A DNA stretch of 64,000 nucleotides from Acetobacter ghanensis (GTDB lineage Bacteria > Pseudomonadota > Alphaproteobacteria > Acetobacterales > Acetobacteraceae), in NCBI RefSeq assembly GCF_001499675.1, contig NZ_LN609302.1, positions 898,896-962,895 on the forward strand, read 5' to 3'. Below are positions 44,901-54,455 of the stretch, one piece after another; within the stretch, counting starts at the first letter, position 1, and each line of letters opens with the position of its first letter. The notes beneath the pieces are model-generated. The model saw nothing but the letters and a program-made list of their open reading frames with translations, did not search any database and was not told where the DNA came from. Made by a program: the position numbers and the translations under genes.

Positions 44901-46325
44901 ATGCAGAGTATTTCTTTTGTTCCCCATGCAGCGGGGCGTGTTACTGCTGTTTTGGCACAATTGAAGGATTATCTGGGGGAAAAAGTTTCCACCAATCAGT
45001 CTGTGTGTGAGGCACACAGTCATGGTGAAGCGTTGGAACTGGCACGTTTGCCCGCCGGTGTTGTATTTGCTGAAACAACGGAAGATGTTTCAACCGTTCT
45101 CGCACTCTGCCACGCTGCGTATGTTCCTGTCGTGGCGTTTGGAGCGGGGACTTCGGTCGAGGGGCATGTTACGCCGCCCGAACACGCAGTGAGCCTTGAC
45201 CTGTCCCGCATGACGGCAGTTTTGCAGGTTAATGCCGCGGATATGGACTGCCGTGTGCAGGCCGGTTTGACCCGGCAGGAACTGAATGTTCGCCTACGGG
45301 ATACAGGGTTGTTTTTCCCTGTTGATCCGGGTGGTGAGGCGACTTTGGGGGGTATGTGTGCGACCCGTGCATCTGGCACCGCAGCCGTGCATTACGGAAC
45401 GATAAAGGAAAATGTGCTTGGTTTGACTGTCGTCATGGCAAATGGCGAAGTTATAAAAACAGGTGGACGGGTTCGGAAATCTTCTACCGGATATGATCTG
45501 ACGTCCCTGTTTATCGGTTCGGAAGGCACGTTGGGCATTATTACGGAAGTCCAGTTGCGCCTGCATGGGATTCCTGAGCAGCTTTCTGCCGCAATCTGTC
45601 AGTTTGAAAATCTGGAAGACGCGGTACGCACGGCTGTGGAAATTATTCAGGCTGGTGTGCCAATTGCGCGTGTGGAACTGATGGATGATGTGCAGATGGC
45701 CGCCAGTATCCGTTATTCCGGTCTGGATGAACTCCGCCCGATTACGACATTGTTTTTTGAGTTCGCGGGTGGCCCAGCCTCCGTGCGCGAACAGATTGAG
45801 GTAACAGAAGCTCTGGCCACGGAGAATAATGGGCTGGGGTTTGCTTGGGCAGACACGCCAGATGAGCGCAACCGGTTATGGAAGGCGCGACATAACGCCT
45901 TCTGGGCTGCCAAAGCTCTGTCGCCGGGGGCGCGGGTTATCAGTACTGATTGTATTGTCCCTATTTCCCGTCTGACAGACCTGATTGTGGGCGTTAAGGC
46001 CGATATTCAAGTATCTGGTTTGCAAGCTGCTATTCTGGGCCATGTCGGCGACGGCAATTTTCATACCCTCATCATGACGGAAGATAGTGCAGCAGGGCAC
46101 GCAAAGGCATTGGAGCTTGACCGCAAGATTGTCGCGCGGGCGCTGGCGCTTGATGGGTCATGCAGTGGTGAGCACGGCGTTGGTGTTGGTAAGCTTGAGT
46201 TTCTGGAGCAGGAACATGGGGAGCCTGCTTTGGGAGTGATGAGAACATTAAAGATGGCGCTCGACCCTCGTAATATTCTCAACCCCGGTAAACTCCTGCC
46301 GGAAGGGTTGGCCTATATCGGCTAG
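44901..46325 (+). CDS. dld: D-lactate dehydrogenase (cytochrome type), GlcD/DLD family
   Basis: A 474-residue FAD-linked oxidase of the DLD/GlcD group. The PP-loop region VPVVAFGAGTSVEGH binds FAD, followed by DPGGEATLGGMCATRASG and FIGSEGTLGIITEV. The C-terminal FAD-oxidase part has LGHVGDGNFHTLI and GSCSGEHGVGVGKL, which bind the carboxylate and metal. Electrons from D-lactate probably go to ubiquinone or cytochrome c. GGGGAA eight bases before ATG 44901 selects this over an ATG six codons earlier. It follows manC by 27 bases but a functional link is not obvious. Glycolate oxidase is the main alternative. Confidence 0.88.
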   Translation: MQSISFVPHAAGRVTAVLAQLKDYLGEKVSTNQSVCEAHSHGEALELARLPAGVVFAETTEDVSTVLALCHAAYVPVVAFGAGTSVEGHVTPPEHAVSLDLSRMTAVLQVNAADMDCRVQAGLTRQELNVRLRDTGLFFPVDPGGEATLGGMCATRASGTAAVHYGTIKENVLGLTVVMANGEVIKTGGRVRKSSTGYDLTSLFIGSEGTLGIITEVQLRLHGIPEQLSAAICQFENLEDAVRTAVEIIQAGVPIARVELMDDVQMAASIRYSGLDELRPITTLFFEFAGGPASVREQIEVTEALATENNGLGFAWADTPDERNRLWKARHNAFWAAKALSPGARVISTDCIVPISRLTDLIVGVKADIQVSGLQAAILGHVGDGNFHTLIMTEDSAAGHAKALELDRKIVARALALDGSCSGEHGVGVGKLEFLEQEHGEPALGVMRTLKMALDPRNILNPGKLLPEGLAYIG

Positions 46326-46350
46326 GCAGGTTTGCTGCGGACTGTATTAA

Positions 46351-46386
46351 GGGGGCAACACCGGGCGTTGTTCATGTGTTGCCCCC
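46351..46386 (+). terminator. stem-loop after dld
   Basis: A perfect 11-base repeat GGGGGCAACAC / GTGTTGCCCCC with a 14-base loop lies 25 bases after the dld stop. It has no T run, so termination is inferred from stem strength. Confidence 0.55.
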
Positions 46387-46506
46387 TGCATTGAAGACTA
46401 GAGATCACCACAAATAAACTTGACAATTAGGTGCTATATTTTATTTAAGCAAAACATATAGTGATTTATTGTTTTGTCTGCGTTCTTATTGCGGGGTTTG
46501 TCAGTG

Positions 46507-47322
46507 ATGGTTTCTTCCGTTCTTTCCCGCCGGTTTATACTGGCAGGCGGTGTTGCCTTTGCATACGCTCTGGCTGGTCGTACTGCCCAAGCCGCGTCTC
46601 AGGTCGTGCGTGTCGGTATTATGGCAGGGGAGGATGAGGACGTCTGGCCCGTTGTGGCAGCTAACGCGGCCAAGGATGGGCTGGAACTCAGACTGATAAC
46701 CTTCTCAGATTATAACGCACCGAACGAAGCGTTGGCGGAGCATGAACTGGATGCCAATGCCTTCCAGCATGGCCCTTTTCTGGATGCCCAGAATAAGGCG
46801 AAAGGCTACACGATTGTGCCGGTCGGGCATACCTATGTCGCCCCCATTGGCTTGTATTCAACGCGTTGGAAATCTGTTGAAGCGCTGCCGGATAAGGCCG
46901 TGATCGGGGTGCCCAATGACCCGACAAACGAGGGGCGGGCCCTGTTGCTGCTGCAAAAGCTGGGGCTTATCAAGCTTGCGGCTGACGCTGGGAATACGCC
47001 AACTGCACTGGATATTACCGAAAACCCACGTAATATCAGTATTCGTGAGCTGGATGCCGGTGTAGTCGGGCGCGCGTTAACCGATTTGGATGCAGCGGTT
47101 ATCAACACCGACTGGGCCAAGAAGGTGGGCGTTGATATTGAAAAAACACGTATTGCGCAGGAAGCGACGGAAAATAATCCGTATACGTGCATTATTGCCG
47201 TAAACGAGGCTGATAAGTCGGCTCCTTGGGTTGCCAAACTGGTTAATGCTTACCAGCAGCCCAATGTGCGGCAGGCTCTGGACAAGGCATTCCATGGCGC
47301 TGTGTTGCCATCGTGGCCATGA
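46507..47322 (+). CDS. metQ: methionine ABC transporter substrate-binding protein
   Basis: A 271-residue NlpA/MetQ-type protein that captures methionine in the periplasm. The signal region contains SRRFILAGG, which looks twin-arginine-like, and ends near AQA. Family motifs include DYNAPNEALAEHELDANAFQH and HTYVAPIGLYS, and later GVPNDPTNEGRALLLL. The ATG at 46507 is used; in-frame GTG at 46504 and TTG at 46474 are possible. It has no lipobox cysteine, unlike E. coli MetQ. A TTGACA at 46420-46425 is a candidate -35 element. The stop overlaps metN. Confidence 0.92.
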   Translation: MVSSVLSRRFILAGGVAFAYALAGRTAQAASQVVRVGIMAGEDEDVWPVVAANAAKDGLELRLITFSDYNAPNEALAEHELDANAFQHGPFLDAQNKAKGYTIVPVGHTYVAPIGLYSTRWKSVEALPDKAVIGVPNDPTNEGRALLLLQKLGLIKLAADAGNTPTALDITENPRNISIRELDAGVVGRALTDLDAAVINTDWAKKVGVDIEKTRIAQEATENNPYTCIIAVNEADKSAPWVAKLVNAYQQPNVRQALDKAFHGAVLPSWP

Positions 47323-48299
47323 ACCTTCTGGAAGTCGAACGTCTTAACCGGTCCTTTGGTGGACAGGCTGCCCTGCACGATATTTCCTTTACCGTGGGTA
47401 AGGGGAGCAGGTTGGGTATTATCGGGCGTTCAGGGGCTGGTAAATCCACCCTTTTGCGTTGCCTTAGCGGTTTGGACCGCCCCCAGTCTGGCAGAATTCT
47501 GCTGGAAGGGGAGGATATGGCGAGCCTGCCGGAAGCCAGACTTGTGCTACTGCGGCGCAGGATCGGGCTGGTTTTTCAGCACTTCAATCTGCTGACATCC
47601 CGCACAGTTGCGGCCAATGTGGCTTTGCCGCTGGAAATTGCCCGTATGCCCAAAGAGCAGCGGCATAAGCGTGTGGCCGAACTGCTGGATCTGGTCGGGT
47701 TGGCGGACCATGCCAATAAATACCCGTCCATGCTTTCTGGCGGACAAAAGCAGCGTATCGGTATTGCTCGTGCTTTGGCGGCACATCCGGCCCTGTTGTT
47801 GTGTGATGAGGCGACCTCGGCGCTAGACCCGGAAACAACAGAGGCCATTCTTGCGCTTCTGGCCGACATTAATCGTGTGCTTGGCCTGACCATTGTTTTT
47901 ATTACGCACGAAATGGACGTTGTACGTCGCTTGGCGCAACAGGTTCTGGTATTGGAAAAAGGCCGGATTGTTGGCCGTGGCACACCGTCCGATATTCTGG
48001 ATGCCAACCAGTTGGAATCCATTCTGCCCACTAACCTGAGCCAAACCCCATTGGATGGTAGCCATGCCATAGTGCGGCTGACGGTTACTGCACAAGCCAT
48101 GTTTACGCCATTGCTGCAAACGCTGGAGCAGCAGTGTCAGGCCAAGTTTTCCCTGCTGCACACGTTGCCCGCAACCGAAGGGGAAGGGCTGCTGGATGTG
48201 GTTGTGCAGACTGATGGCCTTTCTGTTTCCACCATGAATGCTCTTCAGGCTCATGCCTGTGCGGCCGAGGTAATTGGTTATGTCCCGGCTTATTCTTAA
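47319..48299 (+). CDS. metN: methionine ABC transporter ATP-binding protein
   Basis: A 326-residue ABC ATPase. Walker A GRSGAGKSTLLR (about residue 38), signature LSGGQKQRIGIA, Walker B LLLCDEATSALD and H-loop FITHEMDV are all present. The C-terminal 75 residues form the NIL domain (LTVTAQAMFTPLL..., DGLSVSTMNAL), which senses methionine and inhibits transport when the amino acid is plentiful. The start overlaps the metQ stop (ATGA), and an in-frame GTG two codons earlier is less likely. Confidence 0.95.
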   Translation: MNLLEVERLNRSFGGQAALHDISFTVGKGSRLGIIGRSGAGKSTLLRCLSGLDRPQSGRILLEGEDMASLPEARLVLLRRRIGLVFQHFNLLTSRTVAANVALPLEIARMPKEQRHKRVAELLDLVGLADHANKYPSMLSGGQKQRIGIARALAAHPALLLCDEATSALDPETTEAILALLADINRVLGLTIVFITHEMDVVRRLAQQVLVLEKGRIVGRGTPSDILDANQLESILPTNLSQTPLDGSHAIVRLTVTAQAMFTPLLQTLEQQCQAKFSLLHTLPATEGEGLLDVVVQTDGLSVSTMNALQAHACAAEVIGYVPAYS

Positions 48300-48951
48300 T
48301 CTGCTCTGGCAAGCCACAGCCCAAACTTTGGAAATGGTTCTGGCCTCAGGACTGCTGGCTGTTGCAGGTGGTCTGCCTTTGGCTGTGCTGCTTGTGCTGA
48401 CTGCGCCAACGGGGCTTTATCCCTTGCCGCTTCTTTCCCGCACATTAGGTGCGATTGTGGATGCTGTGCGGGCGGTACCATTTATTATTCTGCTCGTCCT
48501 ATTGATTCCTTTTACACGGATGGTTGTTGGCACGGCTCTGGGTACAACGGCAGCCATTGTTCCCCTGTCCATTGCGGCTATTCCGTATTTTGCCCGTATT
48601 GCTGAAGTTTCCCTGCGGGAAGTGGATGCAGGGCTGGTGGATGCCGTACGGGCCATGGGAGGAACACGGTGGATGGTCGTGCGCTATGTCTTGTTGCCAG
48701 AGAGCCTACCGGGGTTGATTTCCGGCTTTACAGTCACGTTGGTGACCCTTGTGGGAGCATCGGCTATGGCGGGCGCTATTGGTGCCGGTGGGCTGGGTGA
48801 TCTGGCAATCCGTTATGGGTACCAGCGGTTTAATACCACTGTCATGCTGGGAGTTGTGGCGGTTCTGGTTGTTCTGGTCATGCTGTTGCAGGGGGCGGGT
48901 AATTTGCTGGCGCAGTATTTACGGCACACGCAGCCTGCTGGCAGGAATTGA
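48280..48951 (+). CDS. metI: methionine ABC transporter permease
   Basis: A 223-residue membrane protein with five hydrophobic segments. The ABC-coupling EAA loop is VDAVRAMGGTRWMVVRYVLLPES split near residue 120. The ATG at 48280 follows GAGG and overlaps metN by 20 bases. It forms the channel for D/L-methionine with MetN and MetQ. A terminator follows. Confidence 0.95.
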   Translation: MSRLILNLLWQATAQTLEMVLASGLLAVAGGLPLAVLLVLTAPTGLYPLPLLSRTLGAIVDAVRAVPFIILLVLLIPFTRMVVGTALGTTAAIVPLSIAAIPYFARIAEVSLREVDAGLVDAVRAMGGTRWMVVRYVLLPESLPGLISGFTVTLVTLVGASAMAGAIGAGGLGDLAIRYGYQRFNTTVMLGVVAVLVVLVMLLQGAGNLLAQYLRHTQPAGRN

Positions 48952-49448
48952 ACAACCTGTGTTGGTTTTTGGGATCAAGGTTTTGTTGAACGGGGTGGCT
49001 CCAATTTCGAGTCACTCCTTTATTTTTTGACGCTCATCAATTCTACGATCAAAATTTAAATGTCCTGTAATTTTTTTCTGAGATGTTTTCCGAGAGTGGG
49101 AAAATACGATAAGAAGCATTCTCATTCTCTATTTTTCGTTTGTATATCAATGCATTAATAAAGTTTTCTTGGTAGATTTTTATAGTTTTTGAGAGAGTTG
49201 TAATCGGCAGAAAGCAGAAGATTTTTTTGAGTATTAGAGAATTAATAAATTAACGATGTGTAATTTCTTGCACATATTCAAGCATGTGTTATCACTATGG
49301 CATGAGCTTATAAACGCATAGGCTATCCGCTTTTCTCATAAGTTATGATTTGAGACAGAGCGGGCTGGATACTCTGTATATTTAAAATGTGGTGCGAATT
49401 TTCTTTGGTAAATATTCTGCCGCAGTGAGGTAAAGTGGAGGAGTTGGA
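48952..49448. other. 497-base AT-rich intergenic region
   Basis: After the metI terminator no coding sequence is visible up to the XRE regulator. The region is markedly AT-rich. On the minus strand, 49108-49129 reads GATAAGAAGCATTCTCATTCTC in reverse complement as a sequence with 13 of 19 matches (hand count) to the enterobacterial Fur box. GGAGGAG at the right end is the ribosome site of the next gene. A small RNA could be hidden here but I see no terminator to support one. Confidence 0.5.
48992..49029 (+). terminator. rho-independent terminator of metQNI
   Basis: GGGGTGGCTC pairs with GAGTCACTCC (two G-U pairs) around a 7-base loop, followed by TTTATTTTTT. It lies 40 bases after metI. Confidence 0.88.
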
Positions 49449-49817
49449 ATGGGTCAGTTAGACACTCTTGTCTCACCGGGTCTTGAACTTGGCCAGAGGA
49501 TCAAAATTCTTCGGAAAACCGCAGGTCTGACGCAGCAGCAGGTTGCGGACGCGCTTGGCGTATCGCGCCCCGCCATAGCATTTTGGGAAACCGGGCGCGA
49601 GGGAAGTGCTCGTAAACACATTCCTAAACTGGCAGCCTTGTTCCATGTGGACCCAGAAGTGTTTCTGACGGGGTATGTGCAGGAAGATATAGACCTGATT
49701 GTCTCACCCGATGAACGGGATGTGGTCTCACTATACAGAATGCTTGACCCGTCGCGCAAAGTTTCAGCTCAGAAGTGGCTGGAACGGCAGGCCAAAACCG
49801 TACAGCTGGAAAACTGA
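49449..49817 (+). CDS. XRE family transcriptional regulator
   Basis: A 122-residue protein with a Cro/C1-type helix-turn-helix at residues 13-68 (LGQRIKILRKTAGLTQQQVA, then VSRPAIAFWETG). The C-terminal part (DLIVSPDERDVVSLYRML) is probably for dimerisation or ligand response. GGAGGAG precedes the ATG. It stands alone between metI and a convergent siderophore receptor. Its targets are unknown; a phage-repressor origin is possible but no phage genes are nearby. Confidence 0.88.
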   Translation: MGQLDTLVSPGLELGQRIKILRKTAGLTQQQVADALGVSRPAIAFWETGREGSARKHIPKLAALFHVDPEVFLTGYVQEDIDLIVSPDERDVVSLYRMLDPSRKVSAQKWLERQAKTVQLEN

Positions 49818-49904
49818 TCTGAGTTTATGTCCGACTGGAAGCAGAAATATTTGCTTCCAGTGGAAAGAGACTGTTCGCCGGGGTCACACGGCAGAAACAA
49901 TATG

Positions 49905-49934
49905 GCTGGGTGGGAATATGAGTTCCCACCCAGC
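49905..49934. terminator. perfect stem-loop between convergent genes
   Basis: GCTGGGTGGGAA and TTCCCACCCAGC form a perfect 12-base stem around TATGAG. It lies between the XRE gene and the convergent TonB receptor gene. T runs are weak, best on the minus strand (CATATTGTTT). Confidence 0.7.
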
Positions 49935-49941
49935 TAAGCGA

Positions 49942-52263
49942 TTAGAACTCCATAGAAAGAGTAAAATGGTAGATACGCGGTAGGCCTGCATACAGGCTGG
50001 ATGCTGATGCACCATTGGTATTCGCACCCGGGCCAGCATATACGGATGCCCAATAACGTTCGTTTGTAGCGTTGCTTACCCCGAAGCGTGCGACCCAAGG
50101 GAAGTTTGCAACGTGGAATGCGTAGCGCGCACCTAAATCAAGCGTTGTGTAGGACCCGGTAAAGATGTTGTTCTGAATATTGGCGGCGCGGCTTCCAACG
50201 TAATGGACATTGGCATTAAAGGCTGCGCGTGACGCAATAGGGCCCAGAGAAGCGGGTAGACGATAATCAAGCAGCAGATTGGCCTGAATGGGAGCTACAC
50301 CAACAGCTTCCTTATTCCCCAGTGGGCTGTTGACGACCTGTGAGTCAATCCATGTTACGCCAGCCAGAGCAGACAGGTTAGGAAGAATTTCTCCAGATAG
50401 CTGGGCTTCCACACCATAATTCCGCTGCGTTCCGGCATAAGTGTATGTGTACAGGTTGGCTCCTGCCGATGTTTTTCCTGTTATCAGGTAGTAAGCATAG
50501 GGGGAGGTGATGCGGAAACCATCCACATTAAACGAAAACTTTTTGTAGCGAAGTTTGTAACCAACTTCATATTCTTCAGAACGCGAAGCATCAAGTAATT
50601 GCGTGCTATTGGTGACAGAACTGTTGGATGCAGCGCCCTGACCAGGCTGAATGGCCCGACCGTACGTAAAGTAAAAACTCTGATTGTCCGTTGGTTTGTA
50701 CATTAGGCTAACCGTAGGACTAAACGCGGCATCATAGGATTTTGGTTTGGGATTATTCTTACTGGTCAACGGGTTGAGGTAGTTATGCTGGCTGATCCAA
50801 CTCCAGGCGAGCGTACCCATGATGGACCAGTGTTTGTTGATCCGCATAGTATCGCCAAGAATCATGGATTGGGTAAAAATCTCGGCAGATTTATAGTGTC
50901 CAGAGTAATATGGCTGTTTGCCAGAAAAAGAACAGTCAGAATATATATTACAGCCACTGGCACTGGAGGCAGATGTAACTGAGCTTCCTTTTGTCGGGTT
51001 GTAGTTGCCCATCATGTAACCGTTGGTACCAATGACCAAGTCATGCTGAAGGGGGCCCGTATGAACACGGCCGTTAATGTAAGCCATATTACTACCAACG
51101 CGGAAGTCATTTGCCGACGTGGCGGCGTTGACGGCCTGTGTGATGCTGCCAGTATTGTTTGTTAAAGTATCAGTCGCACTAAATGCCTGTCGCATGGCGT
51201 CCTGATAGAGGCCGCCGAGAGTAAAGCTCCAGTCATTATTGATCTGATGTTTGATCTTCGCCAGAAACGTATTGGTTTCCATGTTGAAACCAGCCCAGTC
51301 CGGTCCGAGCCGGGTTTTGCCCAGATCGGGGGCTTCAGGCAACTGCGTGACGCCAGAACCCATGTTGAAGCCGGGGGCCATTCCGCGTTCAACGTATGTG
51401 TAATGGCTGGCGTCCAGTTCGATAACCGTCTTGTCATCCAGGTGAATGTCAAAATCGGCGCTAACCATTTCACGCCGGATCCAGCTACCTTGCGTATAGG
51501 CTGTGCCATTGGCGTGCAGCATGTTCAGGCGGTAGCCAAACCAGCCATTTTTGCCGACGCGGCCGGAAATATCGCCATTAACTGTGGGGGTGCCGATGGA
51601 ATCCACCCCGACGGAAAGGCGTTCCGTCCGTCGGTCGGTGGGGCGTTTGAGTGTGTATTCAAACACACCAGCCGGGTTTTGCGGCCCATACATGGCCCCA
51701 GCCAGACCGTTGAGCACCTGCAGGTTGTCCACCCACTCCGCCGGATAAGGTGTGGTGGAAACCACATTCAACCCATCAAGGCGAGAGTTGGCGACCACAT
51801 CAGCTTCAAACCCGCGGGACTGCGGGCGGGATGTGTTGGGGTCGCCTCGGATTTCGAGCTGCACGGACGGCAAATATTCCGCCATGTCGTTAATGTTGCG
51901 GATTTGCTGGTTGACTACCACGTCATGCGGTACACCCATAACAGAATAAGGCGTATCCAGAGTATCCCGGTTTCCCAAGGGGCCGAGGTACACGATCTTG
52001 TTCATATATTTGGCGCCAGTTCCGTCAGCCGCATGGTGGCCATGAACGTTGACTGTTTCGCCATTGGAACCATCCAGTATCCCTGCAATTGGGGTGGTGG
52101 TCTGTGGTGCAGGTGTTTTTGCAGCGCTGGCTTTAACGGCGGCTTTTTTGCCGGAGGCCGCCTGTTGCGAGGAAGCAACGGGGGGAGCGGCCAAAGCCGA
52201 TGTCGTTAGCAGGAGTGCGCCAAATGCTCCGGTGGCGAAAAGAGTATGAAAACGATCGTGCAT
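49942..52263 (-). CDS. TonB-dependent siderophore-type receptor
   Basis: A 773-residue outer-membrane receptor. A signal peptide (FATGAFGALLLTTSALAA) is followed by an Ala/Lys/Thr-rich spacer. The plug domain spans about residues 95-210 (LDTPYSVMGVPHDVV, then RGFEADVVANSRLDGL and VLNGLAGAMYGPQNPAGV), and the rest is a 22-strand barrel ending in Phe (FTLSMEF). The plug motifs match ferric-siderophore receptors of the FhuA/FpvA group, but the ligand is unknown. No siderophore synthesis or ABC genes are adjacent. It is intact, unlike the copper receptor. Confidence 0.9.
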   Translation of the reverse strand: MHDRFHTLFATGAFGALLLTTSALAAPPVASSQQAASGKKAAVKASAAKTPAPQTTTPIAGILDGSNGETVNVHGHHAADGTGAKYMNKIVYLGPLGNRDTLDTPYSVMGVPHDVVVNQQIRNINDMAEYLPSVQLEIRGDPNTSRPQSRGFEADVVANSRLDGLNVVSTTPYPAEWVDNLQVLNGLAGAMYGPQNPAGVFEYTLKRPTDRRTERLSVGVDSIGTPTVNGDISGRVGKNGWFGYRLNMLHANGTAYTQGSWIRREMVSADFDIHLDDKTVIELDASHYTYVERGMAPGFNMGSGVTQLPEAPDLGKTRLGPDWAGFNMETNTFLAKIKHQINNDWSFTLGGLYQDAMRQAFSATDTLTNNTGSITQAVNAATSANDFRVGSNMAYINGRVHTGPLQHDLVIGTNGYMMGNYNPTKGSSVTSASSASGCNIYSDCSFSGKQPYYSGHYKSAEIFTQSMILGDTMRINKHWSIMGTLAWSWISQHNYLNPLTSKNNPKPKSYDAAFSPTVSLMYKPTDNQSFYFTYGRAIQPGQGAASNSSVTNSTQLLDASRSEEYEVGYKLRYKKFSFNVDGFRITSPYAYYLITGKTSAGANLYTYTYAGTQRNYGVEAQLSGEILPNLSALAGVTWIDSQVVNSPLGNKEAVGVAPIQANLLLDYRLPASLGPIASRAAFNANVHYVGSRAANIQNNIFTGSYTTLDLGARYAFHVANFPWVARFGVSNATNERYWASVYAGPGANTNGASASSLYAGLPRIYHFTLSMEF

Positions 52264-52451
52264 GGATCTGGCTGGTCCGGAATATGAAAAAGAACAAGGG
52301 GTGCGCTTCTTCTGCCGGGGCCAGATGGTGTTTGTCTATATATCAGCGCACACAAACCTATATATGAGTGAATATAACCACAGAGTGATGCAAGAATAAC
52401 ACACCTGCTCTGATTACGTGGAAAATTCTATAAAAACAGAGGGTTGTGTGT

Positions 52452-53680
52452 TCAATAGCCTGTAGAGCGCAAGGCAAGGGCTGCTGCTGTGGCAACATCC
52501 CTGCGCAGGGAAACCACATTCCCTTGTCCCTTGGGGTGTACCCGGTTGGTCAGAATAATAACAAAGCTGCGGCTGGTTGGGTCCAGCCAGATAGAGGTGC
52601 CGGTAAAGCCCGTATGCCCAAAAGAGGTGGCGGGAAAATAAGCACCACGGGCTGTGGAATAATGTGTTGCGATATCCCATCCCAACCCGCGTAGGTCTGT
52701 TTTTCCCGCAGGTTGTTGAGGTGTGGACATAAGGTAAAGGGTTTCTGCCCGCAGGGGAAAAGGCGAGGGTAGTCCAGCTAGTTTGTTAAGGAGTGCCTGA
52801 GCGTAAAAAACAGTATCCTGAGCGCAGGAAAACAGCCCGGCATGACCCGCTACGCCACCCATGCGTCGTGTTGTGGGGTCATGCACAACGCCACGGAGCA
52901 ACGTGCCATTTTCATCATACTGGGTTGGGGCAATGTCGGGTTTTTGTTTTGCAGTCGGTAGAAAAAAGAATTGTTGAGATCAAGAGGTTTAAGAATATGC
53001 GCGGTTGCATAGTGCGCAAGGGATTGGCCGGAAAGCTGTTCGACAATGAGCCCCAGCGTTATAAAATTAATGTCGCTATAAACAAAACGTTCACCGGGTG
53101 GGGTTTGTGGCTGGCTGTTCATGACCATCTGCACAGCAGTCTGTTTGCCTTGCCATGCAAAGCTCAGGTCCAGATCTGGGGCCAATCCAGAATAATGTGT
53201 TAACAACTGGCGAATGGTAATGTTCTGTTTGCCGTTGGCGGCAAAGGCAGGCAGATAATGGCAGGCAGGTTTATCGAGCGTGATAAGGCCACGCTCATAA
53301 AATTGCATGATTGCAGGGGCGGTTATCAGAACTTTGGTCAAGGATGCCATGTCAAAAATGGTGTCCCATGTCATGGCTTCTACTGTGGGCGTTAGGGCGC
53401 GATGCCCAAAAACGCCTTTCCACACCATCTGCCCTTCATGTCCGATGGCCGCGACCGCTCCGGGCATTTTGCCATCCTGTATGGCTTTGCGAAAAATTGC
53501 CTCTACAGGAGAAAATGGATCGTTTGGCATGGGCTGGGCATGGGCTGACCAAAGTGGTCCTGCCACACAGGTAGCGCCGAAGAGCCCCATATGCAGGAGG
53601 GTACGGCGGGATAAACCGGGAACTGCGTGCAAATGTGCCACGTTAGGCCTGTCATGGTTGGGAGGAAGGAATGGCGACAT
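52452..53680 (-). pseudogene. beta-lactamase-family serine hydrolase, one-base frameshift
   Basis: A secreted serine hydrolase of about 409 residues split into two frames (53680-52850 and 52901-52452). The first part has a twin-arginine-like signal (LSRRTLLHMGLFGA), the nucleophile motif SLTK in MASLTKVL and YSD in VYSDINFI. The second has LRGVVHDPTTRRMGGVAGH and GHTGFTGTSIW. The break is at six A on the plus strand (52962-52967); seven would give NNSFFLPTAKQKPD, which fits the family phrase FLP. Likely substrates are cell-wall peptides or esters; class C-like beta-lactamase activity is uncertain. Its start lies 29 bases inside the alkB end. Confidence 0.85.
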
Positions 53681-54341
53681 ATCGAAAGGTTATGTTGAAC
53701 CGCGTCAGACCTGTTAATGGGTGCGGTTGGGGAGCAAGGCCTTTAATACCATGATAATGCAAGCGGGCCGGACCACCCCAAACCAGTACATCTCCATGTT
53801 CAAGGGCAAGAACCCGCACCCTGTCGTTCCGTTTTTTGCCGCCCCACATAAAAAGACCAGTTCGCCCGAGTGAGAGCGAGACAATGGGCTGCATGATGTC
53901 CTGCTCATCCTTGTCCTGATGTAATCCCATGAGGGAGCCGGTCTGGTAACGGTTGATCAGGCAGGCATTAGGGATAAACTTGTCATAACCAGCGGCTTGC
54001 GCGGCTTTTTGCGCCAAGTGGCTTAACACCGTTGGTATGGGTGGCCATGGGTGGTGGCTGAGCGGGTCTTGTGTCGTATATGTGTAGCCTTGTGGGGAAC
54101 TGACCCACCCCCAGTTGCCACAACAGGTCATGGCGGCAGACATGGTGCCTCCACCCGGTGTGCGCATGTGGCGGAAGGGAGCCTGCTGTTCAACCTGAGC
54201 CAGCACGCAGAGAAGCTCCTTCTCCTGCTCTGCCGCAAACTGCCGTAAAAGGATGGCTCCGGGCTCCAGTTGCTCACGCTCGGGGCGTGTGTCTGGCAAC
54301 AGCAGATCCATTTGTTGGGTTGGTATGGGGGAGCGTGTCAT
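53652..54341 (-). CDS. alkB: AlkB-type 2-oxoglutarate/Fe(II)-dependent dioxygenase
   Basis: A 229-residue enzyme that removes alkyl groups from DNA bases by oxidation. The iron ligands are His and Asp in LHQDKDEQD and the His in RLHYHGI; the 2-oxoglutarate arginines are in RFNITFRYV near the C-terminus. NACLINRYQTGSLMG also matches. The ATG at 54341 (MTRSPIPTQQM) gives the family length; an upstream extension of 26 residues is not conserved. It is followed by, and overlaps, the serine hydrolase gene. Confidence 0.93.
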   Translation of the reverse strand: MTRSPIPTQQMDLLLPDTRPEREQLEPGAILLRQFAAEQEKELLCVLAQVEQQAPFRHMRTPGGGTMSAAMTCCGNWGWVSSPQGYTYTTQDPLSHHPWPPIPTVLSHLAQKAAQAAGYDKFIPNACLINRYQTGSLMGLHQDKDEQDIMQPIVSLSLGRTGLFMWGGKKRNDRVRVLALEHGDVLVWGGPARLHYHGIKGLAPQPHPLTGLTRFNITFRYVAIPSSQP

Positions 54342-54455
54342 AGCGGCTCCTGATGAAAACTGTTTGCGACCTGGTACACTCTTTGGCACAGGATGTAAGA
54401 GTGCTATCAGCATTGCCAAACACCGCTTCAGCTTGCAAGGACTCAGAAAGCAACA

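Noticed and set aside
46387..46506. Possible SAM-II riboswitch upstream of metQ
   Set aside because: GTGATTTATT resembles one piece of the SAM-II core, but the downstream GCTAAA block and the pseudoknot partner are missing.
51247..52209. 320-codon plus-strand reading frame opposite the siderophore receptor
   Set aside because: It is fully covered by the receptor gene, whose plug motifs are clear, and its translation resembles no protein.
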